Below are positions 8,298-16,820 of a DNA stretch of 64,000 bases, piece by piece; the first letter of the stretch is position 1; every line of letters starts with the position of its first letter. The notes below the pieces were generated by a model. That model was not told the origin of the DNA and did not search any database. It saw only the letters and a program-made list of their open reading frames with translations. Made by a program: the position numbers and the translations under genes. The DNA comes from CAZNXJ01 sp964577115. GTDB lineage: Bacteria; Planctomycetota; Planctomycetia; Pirellulales; Pirellulaceae. The stretch is from positions 186,001 through 250,000 of the forward strand of contig CAZNXJ010000001.1 of assembly GCA_964577115.1 (NCBI GenBank), given 5' to 3'.

Positions 8298-10271
8298 TTA
8301 CATCTTGTCGACCACGTCGATCCCGAGCAGCTCGAGCCCGGTGCGGATCGTTCGGCCGGTAAGGTCGCATAGCCGCAGACGGCTCGCGCGCAGTTCGGGC
8401 GATTCGGCCTCCAGCACCTTGCACTGTGTGTAGAAGCGCGAAAACGTTCCGGCGAGATCGTAGAGATAGCTCGTTAGATGGTTCGGCCGGTATTCGGCCA
8501 CGACATCCTCGAGCGCTTCGTGAAAGCGTAGCGTCGCCAGCGCGAGCGCTCGTTCTTCGGGCTGCTCGAGTCGAATCGCGGCGTCCTGACCACGCAGCGT
8601 TTCAGGATCGATGTTTCCTCGGCTGAAAATGTTCTGAACGCGCGCATAGGCATACTGGAGGTAGGCGGATGTGTTTCCGTCGAGCTCCAGCATCTTGTCG
8701 AAGCTGAACACATAGTCGCTCGTGCGATTATGTGACAAGTCGCGGTATTTGATCGCACCCAGGCCGACGACTTCGGCGACATGCCGCCGCTGCTCGTCGG
8801 AGAGCTCGCGGCCTCCCTTCTTCCCATCATCGACCTGACAGACCACGGCATAGGCCCGCCGGACGGCTTCGTCGAGCAGGTCGTCGAGCGACACGGCCTC
8901 GCCTTCGCGTGTTCGGTAGGGTTTGCCATCTTCGCCGAGCACGGTTCCGAAGCTGATATGCTGAAACTCGACGTCCGAGTAGCCCCAAAGCCGCGCGGTG
9001 GCAAACAGCTTGGCAAAATGTTCGCTCTGCCGACTGTCGACGACGTACAGCATCGCGTCGGGCTTCCAGGTCTCCATGCGATACTCGATCGTCGCCAGAT
9101 CCGTGGTGGCGTACAGATACGCCCCGTCGCTTTTGCGCACGATCATCGGCGTCTCGAACCCGTCGAGAAACACGCAGATCGCTCCGTTGCTCTCCACCGC
9201 CAGCCCGCGCTGCTGGAGCTGTTCGACGACGCCGGCGAGCCGGTCATGGTAGAAGCTCTCGCCCAGTTCGTAATCGAACTCGATTCCGAGCCGCCGATAC
9301 GTGCGGTGCAGCTCTTCGCGGCATTTCGGCATGAACTCTTCCCAGAGCCGCCGATTCTCCGGATCTCCCGCGTGCAGGCGTGCGGTTTCATCGAGCACAC
9401 GGGCGCCGATGTCCGGATGAGCACGAGCCAGTTCGGCCTTCACCGGGTCCTGCTCAACGGCCGCAATTTTCTTCTCGGCGCTCGCCAGTTCCTCCTGTGC
9501 TTCCTTGGCTTTGCGCTGCAGCTGCTCGCGCTGTTTGGCGAGCTTCTTATGCTGAGCCTTGTCGCCCGTGGGCGGCTCGTGGCGCAGCCGCTCGACGTCG
9601 GCCGCCAAACGACGCGCTCGTTCTGCAAGTTCGTCATACCGAGCGCGCAGTGCGTGGTAATCGACCAGCTGGTTGACCAGCTTGTACAAGCGACCGAGCT
9701 CCTCGACGGGCTGCTGCGCGTACTGCTCGCGGTCGAGAAAATGCTTGTACCCGAAAATGATCATGCCGAACTGCGTGCCCCAGTCGCCCAAGTGATTGTC
9801 GCTGATCACCTTGTGGCCGATGAAGCGCAGCGTGCGGTCGAGCGCCTGTCCGATGACAGTCGAGCGTATATGGCCGACGTGCATCGGTTTGGCGACGTTC
9901 GGCGAGGAATAGTCGAGCACAATGGTGCGGGGCCGTTCGATGCGGGCGATATTCAGCCGCTCGTCGGCGACGGCTTGCTGGGCCTGGCGGGCGAGCCAGT
10001 CGGCGCGGAGCCGGAGGTTGATGAATCCCGGGCCGGCAACTTCCGGCGGCTCACAGAGGTCCGCGACATCGACGCGCTCGACGATCTGCTCGGCCACGAC
10101 CCGCGAGGGCTTTCCGAGCTGCTTGCTGAGCGGCATCGCGCAGTTGGCCTGGTAGTCGCCGAAGCGCGCGTCCTGCGCAGGGCGGATCATTTCGAGCGCC
10201 GCTCGAGGATCGTCGACAAGGGTCGCGAGCGCCGCAGCAAATCGGCGGCGAATTTCGGATAAGGGATTCAT
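8298..10271 (-). CDS. argS: Arginyl-tRNA synthetase
   Basis: A 657-residue cytoplasmic class I aminoacyl-tRNA synthetase that charges tRNA-Arg. The ATG at 10269-10271 starts MNPLSEIRRRFAAAL, the usual ArgRS N-terminal tRNA-binding domain; upstream in-frame sequence is Pro/Arg-rich and not family-like. The HIGH-type signature is HVGH at 131-134 within YSSPNVAKPMHVGHIRST. The KMSKS position is relaxed as in most ArgRS (PYRTREGEAVSLDDLLDEA). The anticodon-binding DALR-type domain ends in GLELLGIDVVDKM. Unusually, residues about 205-280 form a long charged Lys/Glu/Ala-rich coiled coil inserted into the catalytic core, accounting for the greater length compared with the 550-590 residues common in the family. 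rsfS lies 166 bases upstream. Confidence 0.95.
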   Translation of the reverse strand: MNPLSEIRRRFAAALATLVDDPRAALEMIRPAQDARFGDYQANCAMPLSKQLGKPSRVVAEQIVERVDVADLCEPPEVAGPGFINLRLRADWLARQAQQAVADERLNIARIERPRTIVLDYSSPNVAKPMHVGHIRSTVIGQALDRTLRFIGHKVISDNHLGDWGTQFGMIIFGYKHFLDREQYAQQPVEELGRLYKLVNQLVDYHALRARYDELAERARRLAADVERLRHEPPTGDKAQHKKLAKQREQLQRKAKEAQEELASAEKKIAAVEQDPVKAELARAHPDIGARVLDETARLHAGDPENRRLWEEFMPKCREELHRTYRRLGIEFDYELGESFYHDRLAGVVEQLQQRGLAVESNGAICVFLDGFETPMIVRKSDGAYLYATTDLATIEYRMETWKPDAMLYVVDSRQSEHFAKLFATARLWGYSDVEFQHISFGTVLGEDGKPYRTREGEAVSLDDLLDEAVRRAYAVVCQVDDGKKGGRELSDEQRRHVAEVVGLGAIKYRDLSHNRTSDYVFSFDKMLELDGNTSAYLQYAYARVQNIFSRGNIDPETLRGQDAAIRLEQPEERALALATLRFHEALEDVVAEYRPNHLTSYLYDLAGTFSRFYTQCKVLEAESPELRASRLRLCDLTGRTIRTGLELLGIDVVDKM

Positions 10272-10437
10272 GTTGGCAACGGGCCCCCACCTTGGCTGGC
10301 GCGCTACGGGACAAGCAAATACAGGACGCGCCGGCCACGGATGCTGCCCGGCGAGACGCCCGGGCTCGACGCGCGGCAAACGAAGCTGCTACCGCCGCTT
10401 GTTCGGCTCGTCGCCACCCGCGGCGATTCACGTCCCG

Positions 10438-10833
10438 TTATAGCGGCTTTCCGTTTTCATCAAAGGGAAGGGGCACTTTCTGCGCGTCGGCCCAGAGATT
10501 TTCCAGGCTGTAGAATTGCCGCGTCTCTTCGTCGAACAGGTGAATCACCACGTCGCCGTAATCCAGGACGATCCAGCGGCTCTCGTCGTATCCCTCGATA
10601 TTCATCCGCTTGTCCTTGAGTTCCCTCTCCAGCGTCTCATCGATCTCTTCGCTCATTGCATGCAACTGCCGGCGGCTGGCGCCCGTCGCGATGACGAAGT
10701 AATCAAACAACTGGGTCGACTTGCGCATATCGAGCACGACGACATCCCGCCCGCGGTTTTCAGCGGCAGTGCGGGCGGCGGCGAGTGCAACTTGTAAACT
10801 GCGGGAAACAGGCGCTGTCGTCTGTTCGCTCAT
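10438..10833 (-). CDS. rsfS: Ribosome silencing factor RsfS (Iojap family)
   Basis: A 131-residue cytoplasmic protein that binds ribosomal protein uL14 and blocks joining of the subunits when nutrients are short. Family motifs are clear: VVVLDMRKSTQLFDYFVIATGASRRQ reads as the conserved core, split here as VVVLDMRK, FDYFVIATGAS and the C-terminal WIVLDYGDVVIHLF with YSLENLWADA. Length matches the family. The ATG at 10831-10833 directly follows a GTG; the GGGAG ribosome binding site is 12 bases from the GTG and 15 from the ATG, so either codon may be used. It is followed downstream by argS. Confidence 0.93.
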   Translation of the reverse strand: MSEQTTAPVSRSLQVALAAARTAAENRGRDVVVLDMRKSTQLFDYFVIATGASRRQLHAMSEEIDETLERELKDKRMNIEGYDESRWIVLDYGDVVIHLFDEETRQFYSLENLWADAQKVPLPFDENGKPL

Positions 10834-11076
10834 CACGTGGTTTGGATTCTCCCTTTAGTCCGAGGCATCGGATCGAGTGTTGCTTTCGTTCAGCGCGCAG
10901 CTGGCTGCGCGTCCCAGCGACATCGGTCAGGACGTTAATCGGACACGGGCCGCGCTGGCCGGCCGCGAAGGATCTTTGCCGCTCTTACGCCGAACGTACG
11001 ACCCTTATTGTAGATGGACGGGCGTGATGTGGCGAGGTTCGGTCGCCGTCCGCCAGCTGGGAAGAATCGCCCCACG

Positions 11077-12120
11077 TCAGCTCGAAGCTACCCGCTCGAA
11101 GCGCCCAAAAATCATCCGGCCCGCGCTCGTCTGGAGCATGCTCGTGACCGTGATGTGCACCGTCTTGCCGACGTAATCGCGCCCGTTTTCCACGACAATC
11201 ATGGTGCCGTCATCCAGGTACCCGACACCTTGCCCCGGTCCCTCGCCTTGCTTCACCACGCGCACATCCAAGCTTTCGCCAGGCAGAAAAACGGGTTTCA
11301 GCGAGTTGGCGATGTCATTCAGATTGATGACGGGAACGTTGTGCAGGCGAGCCACCTTGTTCAGGTTGTAGTCGCCGGTGACGACTTTTCCCTCGAGGTG
11401 CTTGGCCAGTAGGACGAGCTTCATGTCGACCGGTTGGCCGGCGAATTCCGGCAGATCGCGGTCGTACATCTTGAAGTCGACGTTCGGGTGGTTGCGCAGT
11501 TTGTTGAGGATATCGAGCCCACGGCGACCACGAGCCCGCCGCAGTTTATCCCCGCTGTCGGCGATCCCCTGAAGCTCGGCCAATACAAACCGGGGCATCA
11601 CGAGCTGATTGTCGAAAATGTTCGTTTCCACCAGGTCGGCAATGCGGCCGTCGATAATGACGCTCGTGTCCAACACGTAGGGCCGAATTCCCTTGACCTC
11701 CTTGGTGAACTCGACATACGGAATGACGAACCGAAAATCGTCTTTCGTCTGCATGAGCACGCTAATACAGACATAGACGAGCGCAACGCCGAGCAGCGAT
11801 TGAACCAGGCTAGTCAGAGCGAGATTGGGTGCGTTCGTATCGTCCCGCAGCAGCGGGGAAATCGCCTGGATTAACATATACGTGAGCACCAGGCCCACGA
11901 CGATCCCGAAGTAGATGCACGAGATCAGCTCGATGCGCTTGCGCGGGATGAGAATGTCCCCGACGACAAGGAGCAGCGCACCGGCGAGAATGGCGAGGAA
12001 GATCAGCCACGGCCAGGGAGCATCCAGGCCTTGCATCACCGGAGAATTGAATGCCGAAAGCGCGACACCCGCCGCTACGGCGATGAAGATTCCTCGCAGG
12101 ATTGCTAACGGCAGCCCCAA
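11077..12120 (-). CDS. PIN-TRAM domain integral membrane protein (YacL family)
   Basis: A 347-residue protein with four N-terminal membrane helices at about 5-24, 37-55, 65-86 and 102-123, then a PIN-like nuclease domain starting YVLDTSVIIDGRIADLV, and a C-terminal TRAM domain from about 277. Acidic PIN residues visible are Asp151, Glu182, Asp232 and Asp250. Known family: YacL-like proteins of Firmicutes, actinobacteria and PVC bacteria, predicted membrane-bound ribonucleases with no firmly established target. The start is a TTG preceded by GAGG at 8 bases; no ATG lies nearby in frame and the first helix needs this start. It is flanked by large gaps and seems monocistronic. Confidence 0.9.
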   Translation of the reverse strand: MGLPLAILRGIFIAVAAGVALSAFNSPVMQGLDAPWPWLIFLAILAGALLLVVGDILIPRKRIELISCIYFGIVVGLVLTYMLIQAISPLLRDDTNAPNLALTSLVQSLLGVALVYVCISVLMQTKDDFRFVIPYVEFTKEVKGIRPYVLDTSVIIDGRIADLVETNIFDNQLVMPRFVLAELQGIADSGDKLRRARGRRGLDILNKLRNHPNVDFKMYDRDLPEFAGQPVDMKLVLLAKHLEGKVVTGDYNLNKVARLHNVPVINLNDIANSLKPVFLPGESLDVRVVKQGEGPGQGVGYLDDGTMIVVENGRDYVGKTVHITVTSMLQTSAGRMIFGRFERVASS

Positions 12121-12463
12121 CGACCTGACCTCGCTTCTGATCCCAACAATCGAACGGGGTTCTCGAGTCGCAAGTTGCCGCCCCGATTTCCGCAGCTACT
12201 CGGCCATAACCGCCTCCGGGCGGCTCGGCTCGACCGAGACATTCAACCCCTCGCCCATCCCTATGTCTCGTTACTCTTAATGGACTTTATTTTAACCTCC
12301 CCAACCGAGATCTGACAGCGCCCCCTCTAAAGATGTATAAAACCATCCTTCCCTCTGTGGAACGCTGCGGTGGGGAGGCGCGTGTCGGCCCTTGCCGCTC
12401 GGAAAGCTTACGTTATTCGAGCGGTCCGAATGGCTCGCAGGGAGACGACCGCCCTACGGGGGG
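12121..12463. other. Intergenic region upstream of the PIN-TRAM gene
   Basis: These 343 bases contain no gene that I can support. The stretch at about 12278-12298 (TTAATGGACTTTATTTTAAC on the plus strand) and that at 12330-12350 are the most A/T-rich local sequences. On the leftward strand they supply TAAAAT and TATACA hexamers that could act as -10 elements for the PIN-TRAM gene, but matching -35 elements are poor. Confidence 0.35.
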
Positions 12464-13597
12464 CTATCCGCTCTTTAGAACCAGCTGCCGGTACTGCTGA
12501 TCACAGTAGCGGTCGGTCATACCGGCGAGGTAGTCGCCGATGGCCCGCGGTACGCCTACTGCGTCGATCCGGCGAACGTACCGGGCCGGGAGGCGCTGAG
12601 GATCGGACTGGAAGACCTCGAAGAGCGCCACGAGCCGCTCCTGCGCCGATTGCCGGACACGCATCAGCTCGGGATGGCGATAGACGCGCTGGTAGAGAAA
12701 CCGTTCGAGTTCGGCCTTCTGCTCTGCCAATTCGCTGTCCGGTCCCAGTCGGTAGCCCGACGCGCGCGCCTCCTCGGCGCTGCGGAACTCCTGGGCAGCG
12801 AGCTGCGAACCGACGTGGGCGAGTACGGCGCTGACCTGGCGGTCGATCAGGTTGTGCACGACGGCCTTGCGGAGCAGATTGCCTTCCAGGCTGGTCGAGT
12901 GGCGGCGGACTTGCCGCATGGCCTCGCGGATCAAGGCGAGTTGCCGCAGTTCGTCGAGCGACACGAGTCCCAGTTTTACCGCGTCGTCGGTGTCGTGCGC
13001 GTCGTAGGTGATGCTGTCGGCCATATCGACCACCTGCACTTCCAGCAGCCGGCCGGTCGCCGCCTGGCCGTCGCGAACGCGCGTCAACTGGCCTTCGAGC
13101 ACCTCCTGCGTGAGATTCAGCCCGGGGAAGTCGGTGTGGCGCTGTTCGAGTTCTTCGGCGAGCGTCAGCGCGTAGCGGTTGTGCGAAAACCCACCGTGCT
13201 CGGCCAGGCAGGCGTTCAGCGCGTCTTCGCCCGCATGACCAAACGGAGGATGGCCGATGTCGTGGAGCAGGGCAAGCGCCTCGACGAGGTCCTCGTTCAA
13301 ACGCAGCGAGCGTCCGATCGTGCGCGCGATCGACGCGACCTCGTGGGTATGCGTGAGCCGTGTCCGGTGATAGTCCCCCCGCTCGCCAGTAAAAACCTGC
13401 ATTTTGCCGCTCAAGCGGCGGAATGCGGCCGAGTGCAGGATGCGGTCCCGGTCGCGCTGAAAGGGACCTCGATAAGGGTGTTCGGGTTCCGGGTATTTGC
13501 GACCGCGCGAGTCGACGCTGCGCATGGCGTAGGGAGCGAGAATCCGCTCTTCTCGCTCGGCGATCGTCAGCAAACCGTGTGACGTGCTGGCATCCAT
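12464..13597 (-). CDS. dgt: dGTP triphosphohydrolase-like protein (HD domain)
   Basis: A 377-residue cytoplasmic enzyme expected to hydrolyse dGTP (or other dNTPs) to the nucleoside and triphosphate. The family signature is present: GPFQRDRDRILHSAAFRRL near residue 45, RLTHTHEVASIARTIG, and the metal-binding HD motif ALLHDIGHPPFGHAGED. Further down, EVQVVDMADSITYDAHDTDD supplies the fourth metal ligand. Length and the C-terminal RYVRRIDAVGVPRAIGDYLA fit the deoxyguanosinetriphosphate triphosphohydrolase-like subfamily. It begins 24 bases after the uvrA stop, so both may be transcribed together. No Shine-Dalgarno sequence is seen; a TATACT hexamer ends 7 bases before the ATG. Confidence 0.93.
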   Translation of the reverse strand: MDASTSHGLLTIAEREERILAPYAMRSVDSRGRKYPEPEHPYRGPFQRDRDRILHSAAFRRLSGKMQVFTGERGDYHRTRLTHTHEVASIARTIGRSLRLNEDLVEALALLHDIGHPPFGHAGEDALNACLAEHGGFSHNRYALTLAEELEQRHTDFPGLNLTQEVLEGQLTRVRDGQAATGRLLEVQVVDMADSITYDAHDTDDAVKLGLVSLDELRQLALIREAMRQVRRHSTSLEGNLLRKAVVHNLIDRQVSAVLAHVGSQLAAQEFRSAEEARASGYRLGPDSELAEQKAELERFLYQRVYRHPELMRVRQSAQERLVALFEVFQSDPQRLPARYVRRIDAVGVPRAIGDYLAGMTDRYCDQQYRQLVLKSG

Positions 13598-13621
13598 GCT
13601 CTAAGTATAGCGCGCCGCGGC

Positions 13622-16462
13622 TTACGCTTCGCGGGCCCGCGTGACAGCCGGCTGGCTGCCGGCGAGACACTCGCGCAAGAATTGCCCGGTATGGCTGCCC
13701 GGGGACTCGGCGACCTGTTCGGGCGTTCCTGTCGCGACAATCTGCCCACCCGCGGCGCCCCCTTCCGGTCCCAGATCAATGATCCAGTCGGCGCACTTAA
13801 TCACGTCCAGGTTATGCTCGACGACCACCACCGTGTTGCCGCGATCCACGAGCTGCTGGAGAACGTCGAGCAATTTGCGGATATCGTCGAAGTGCAGGCC
13901 CGTCGTGGGTTCATCGAGCAAGTAGAGCGTCTTGCCCGATTCGAGCCGCGCGAGTTCGGCGGCCAGTTTGATACGCTGGGCTTCGCCGCCCGAGAGCGTA
14001 TTCGAGGGCTGGCCGAGATGCAGATAGCCGAGTCCCACATCCTGGAGGCTCTTCAGCAGCCGCTGGATGACAGCAAAATTTTCGAAGAATTCCGCCGCCT
14101 CGTCGACAGACATTTCCAAGACATCGGCGATCGACTTGCCTCGGTACTTCACCTCGAGCGTCTGGCGATTGAAGCGGGCTCCACCGCACTCGTTGCAGAC
14201 CACGTACAGGTCGGCCAGAAAATTCATTTCGATCTTGGATACGCCCTGGCCCTGGCACTGTTCGCAGCGTCCACCTTTGACGTTGAAGCTGAAGCGGCTA
14301 GCGCGAAAACCCCGCTGTTTGGCTTCGCGGGAAGCAGCGAAAATTTTACGGATTTCATCGAAGGCGCCGATGTAGGTCGCCGGGTTGCTGCGCGGCGTGC
14401 GGCCGATGGGCGATTGGTTAATTTCGACGAGTTTCTCCAGTTGGCTCGCACCACGTAGGCTGCTATGCGGTCCCGGACGTGGTCCTGTACCCCCGAGGCG
14501 GCGGTGGAGGGCGCGGGCCAGGGTCTCGGTGACCAGCGAGCTCTTCCCGGACCCGCTGACGCCGGTGACGCAGACAAATGCCTGAAGGGGGATCCAAACA
14601 TCGATGTTCTTTAGGTTATTGGCCGAAGCCCCCTCAAGTACGAGAGCTCGGGTCTTGGACGTGCTGCGGCGCCGAGCGGGCACAGCAATTTCCAGTTGCC
14701 CGCTGAGATATTTGCCGGTCACCGACCGATCGCTCGCCATCACCTCGGCCGGCGTCCCCTGCGCGACGATTTGCCCGCCGTTGGCACCAGCGCCGGGTCC
14801 AACGTCGATGATTTGATCGGCCGAGCGCATCATCGCTTCATCGTGCTCCACGACGACGACCGAATTTCCATGCGCTTGCAGGTCGCGCAGGGCACTAATC
14901 AGCCGCTCGTTGTCGCGCGGATGCAGCCCGATGCTCGGTTCGTCCAGCACGTAGCAGACGCCAATCAGCGCCGACCCGATGCTTGTCGCCAGCCGCACGC
15001 GCTGAAGTTCTCCGCCGCTGAGCGTATCGGCCGAGCGACCGAGTGTGAGGTAACCGACGCCCACCTTGTCGAGGAAATCGAGCCGGTTACGGATCTCGTT
15101 GAGCAGGGGCGTGGAAATCGGGTGCACGGCCTCGGGGAAGCGCAAATCGGCAAAGAACTGCCGCGCGTCGCTGACCGTCATGCTCGTCAAATCCAGCATC
15201 GTGCGGCCGGCCAGGCGAACACTGTTGGCTTCCGGGCGGAGCCGCGAGCCGCGGCATGCCGAACAGACGACCTCGCCGCGAAACCGCTCCAGCTCCTCCC
15301 GCCGCGTCTCATTCGTCGCCGTGGCGTACTCTTTTTCGAGCATCGTGAGCACGCCCAGGAACTTCTTGCCCTCGCCACGCAGCAGCCGTTCGGGGAGCGG
15401 CGTCTTCCACTGATCCCATGGTTGGTCCCAGGCGAGACCTTTGGATTCGAGCCATGGTTCGAGCTGCTGGCGAACTTTGCGCATTGCGGCCGCGGACAGG
15501 CCGCGCCAGGGTGCGATCAAGCCGGTGGCCAGCGAGCGGGTCGGGTCGGGCACGACTAGCTCGCTATCGAACTCGTGCTTTACCCCCAGCCCCTCACAAT
15601 TGGGACAAGCCCCGTAAGGACTATTAAAACTGAACGTACGCGGCTCAATTTCCTCGTAGCTGATACCGCATTTCGGGCACGCGCAGCGCGTGCTGAACAG
15701 CTCGTCGCGCCATTGTGGCGCCGCATCGGGCGTGGTCTCGTCGTAGTAGCAGGCGATGACGAGCCCTTCGCCGTGCCGCAGAGCGAGGTCGATCGATTCG
15801 GCCAAGCGGTTTTCGACGCCGGGCCGCAGGATGATGCGATCGACGACGGCCTCGATGTCGTGAACGCGCCGCGCGGCCAGCTCGGGCACCTGATCCAGCT
15901 CGTACACCTGCCCGTCGACGCGTGCGCGGACGAAGCCCGCCTTCCGGATCTCGGCAATGACCTCTTTATGCTGCCCCCGACGGCCGCGGACCATAGGAGC
16001 GAGCAGCATCATTTTGGTGCCTTCGGGAAGCGCGGCGAGCCGCTGCTGGATCTGCTCGGGCGCAAGTTGCCGGATTTCTGCGTCGCACGCGTAGCAGTGC
16101 GTTTCCCCCAGTCGAGCAAGGAGTAACCGTAAATAGTCGTAGATCTCCGTCACCGTTGCGACGGTGCTGCGCGGATTGTGGCTACCGGGGCGTTGATCGA
16201 TGCAGATCGTTGGCTGAAGGCCGTCGATCAGATCGACGTCGGGCCGTTCGAGCTGGTTAAGGAACTGGCGCGCGTACGTCGAGAGCGTTTCGATATATTG
16301 CCGCTGGCCCTCGGCGAACAGCGTGTCGAACGCAAGGCTGCTCTTCCCGGAGCCGCTCGGACCGGTAATGACCACCATCCGCCCGCGCGGGATGTCGAGG
16401 TTGACGCTTTTCAGATTATGGACGCGAGCTCCGCGGATGCGGATGGCACCGTTGGCTATCAT
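13622..16462 (-). CDS. uvrA: Excinuclease ABC subunit A
   Basis: A 946-residue DNA damage-recognition ATPase of nucleotide excision repair, which works with UvrB and UvrC. The chosen ATG starts MIANGAIRIRGARVHNLKSV, the normal UvrA N-terminus, with GGAG just upstream; earlier in-frame codons encode Arg/Ser-rich non-family sequence. Two ABC modules are complete: Walker A GPSGSGKSS at residues 34-42 and GVSGSGKSSLVTET in the second half, signature motifs LSGGELQRVRLA and LSGGEAQRIKLA, and Walker B VLDEPSIGLHPRD and LLDEPTTGLHFDD. Zinc-finger cysteines occur as CACPKCG...CPNCEG, CSACRG and CEQCQG...CNECGG. It is divergent from ilvB and heads a pair with dgt. Confidence 0.97.
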   Translation of the reverse strand: MIANGAIRIRGARVHNLKSVNLDIPRGRMVVITGPSGSGKSSLAFDTLFAEGQRQYIETLSTYARQFLNQLERPDVDLIDGLQPTICIDQRPGSHNPRSTVATVTEIYDYLRLLLARLGETHCYACDAEIRQLAPEQIQQRLAALPEGTKMMLLAPMVRGRRGQHKEVIAEIRKAGFVRARVDGQVYELDQVPELAARRVHDIEAVVDRIILRPGVENRLAESIDLALRHGEGLVIACYYDETTPDAAPQWRDELFSTRCACPKCGISYEEIEPRTFSFNSPYGACPNCEGLGVKHEFDSELVVPDPTRSLATGLIAPWRGLSAAAMRKVRQQLEPWLESKGLAWDQPWDQWKTPLPERLLRGEGKKFLGVLTMLEKEYATATNETRREELERFRGEVVCSACRGSRLRPEANSVRLAGRTMLDLTSMTVSDARQFFADLRFPEAVHPISTPLLNEIRNRLDFLDKVGVGYLTLGRSADTLSGGELQRVRLATSIGSALIGVCYVLDEPSIGLHPRDNERLISALRDLQAHGNSVVVVEHDEAMMRSADQIIDVGPGAGANGGQIVAQGTPAEVMASDRSVTGKYLSGQLEIAVPARRRSTSKTRALVLEGASANNLKNIDVWIPLQAFVCVTGVSGSGKSSLVTETLARALHRRLGGTGPRPGPHSSLRGASQLEKLVEINQSPIGRTPRSNPATYIGAFDEIRKIFAASREAKQRGFRASRFSFNVKGGRCEQCQGQGVSKIEMNFLADLYVVCNECGGARFNRQTLEVKYRGKSIADVLEMSVDEAAEFFENFAVIQRLLKSLQDVGLGYLHLGQPSNTLSGGEAQRIKLAAELARLESGKTLYLLDEPTTGLHFDDIRKLLDVLQQLVDRGNTVVVVEHNLDVIKCADWIIDLGPEGGAAGGQIVATGTPEQVAESPGSHTGQFLRECLAGSQPAVTRAREA

Positions 16463-16820
16463 CGTGCTCCGGCCTGTCGCCGTGGGTCGTCGCCGGGAAG
16501 AACTCGCCCTGCGAAAAATTTCGGGCAAAACAAACCCTGTAGGCTAACACGGACCCTTCCGGCCAACAAGCTGCGAACGACTGAGCTTGAAGAAGCCCCC
16601 TGGCTGGCGTAGAGTGATGAGTCACCTTTTTTCGAATTTTCGAATCTTTTTGGCCATTCACGGCCGAGGTGAACCTAAGCGGCCGTCCGGCTGTCCCACG
16701 CTGGACAGTCCGGCTTCGACGAACCACGCGGTTGTGCTGTTTCCCGCGGAGGTTTCGGCTGGCGCCGACTGTTCGGCAGAATTCGACCGTAGCGACATTT
16801 ATAGGTTTTCGGAGTAGCTC
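16463..16820. promoter_or_regulatory. Divergent promoter region of uvrA and ilvB
   Basis: These 358 bases separate divergent genes and carry no convincing gene. A T-rich block at 16625-16653 contains two copies of the palindrome TTCGAA two bases apart (16631-16636 and 16639-16644), a possible operator. I see no LexA-type CTG-N10-CAG box or leader-peptide attenuator for ilvB. Confidence 0.35.

Noticed and set aside
8781..10262. Long rightward open frame opposite argS
   Set aside because: It is the antisense shadow of a clear ArgRS; high GC content keeps antisense frames open, and its protein has no recognisable domain.
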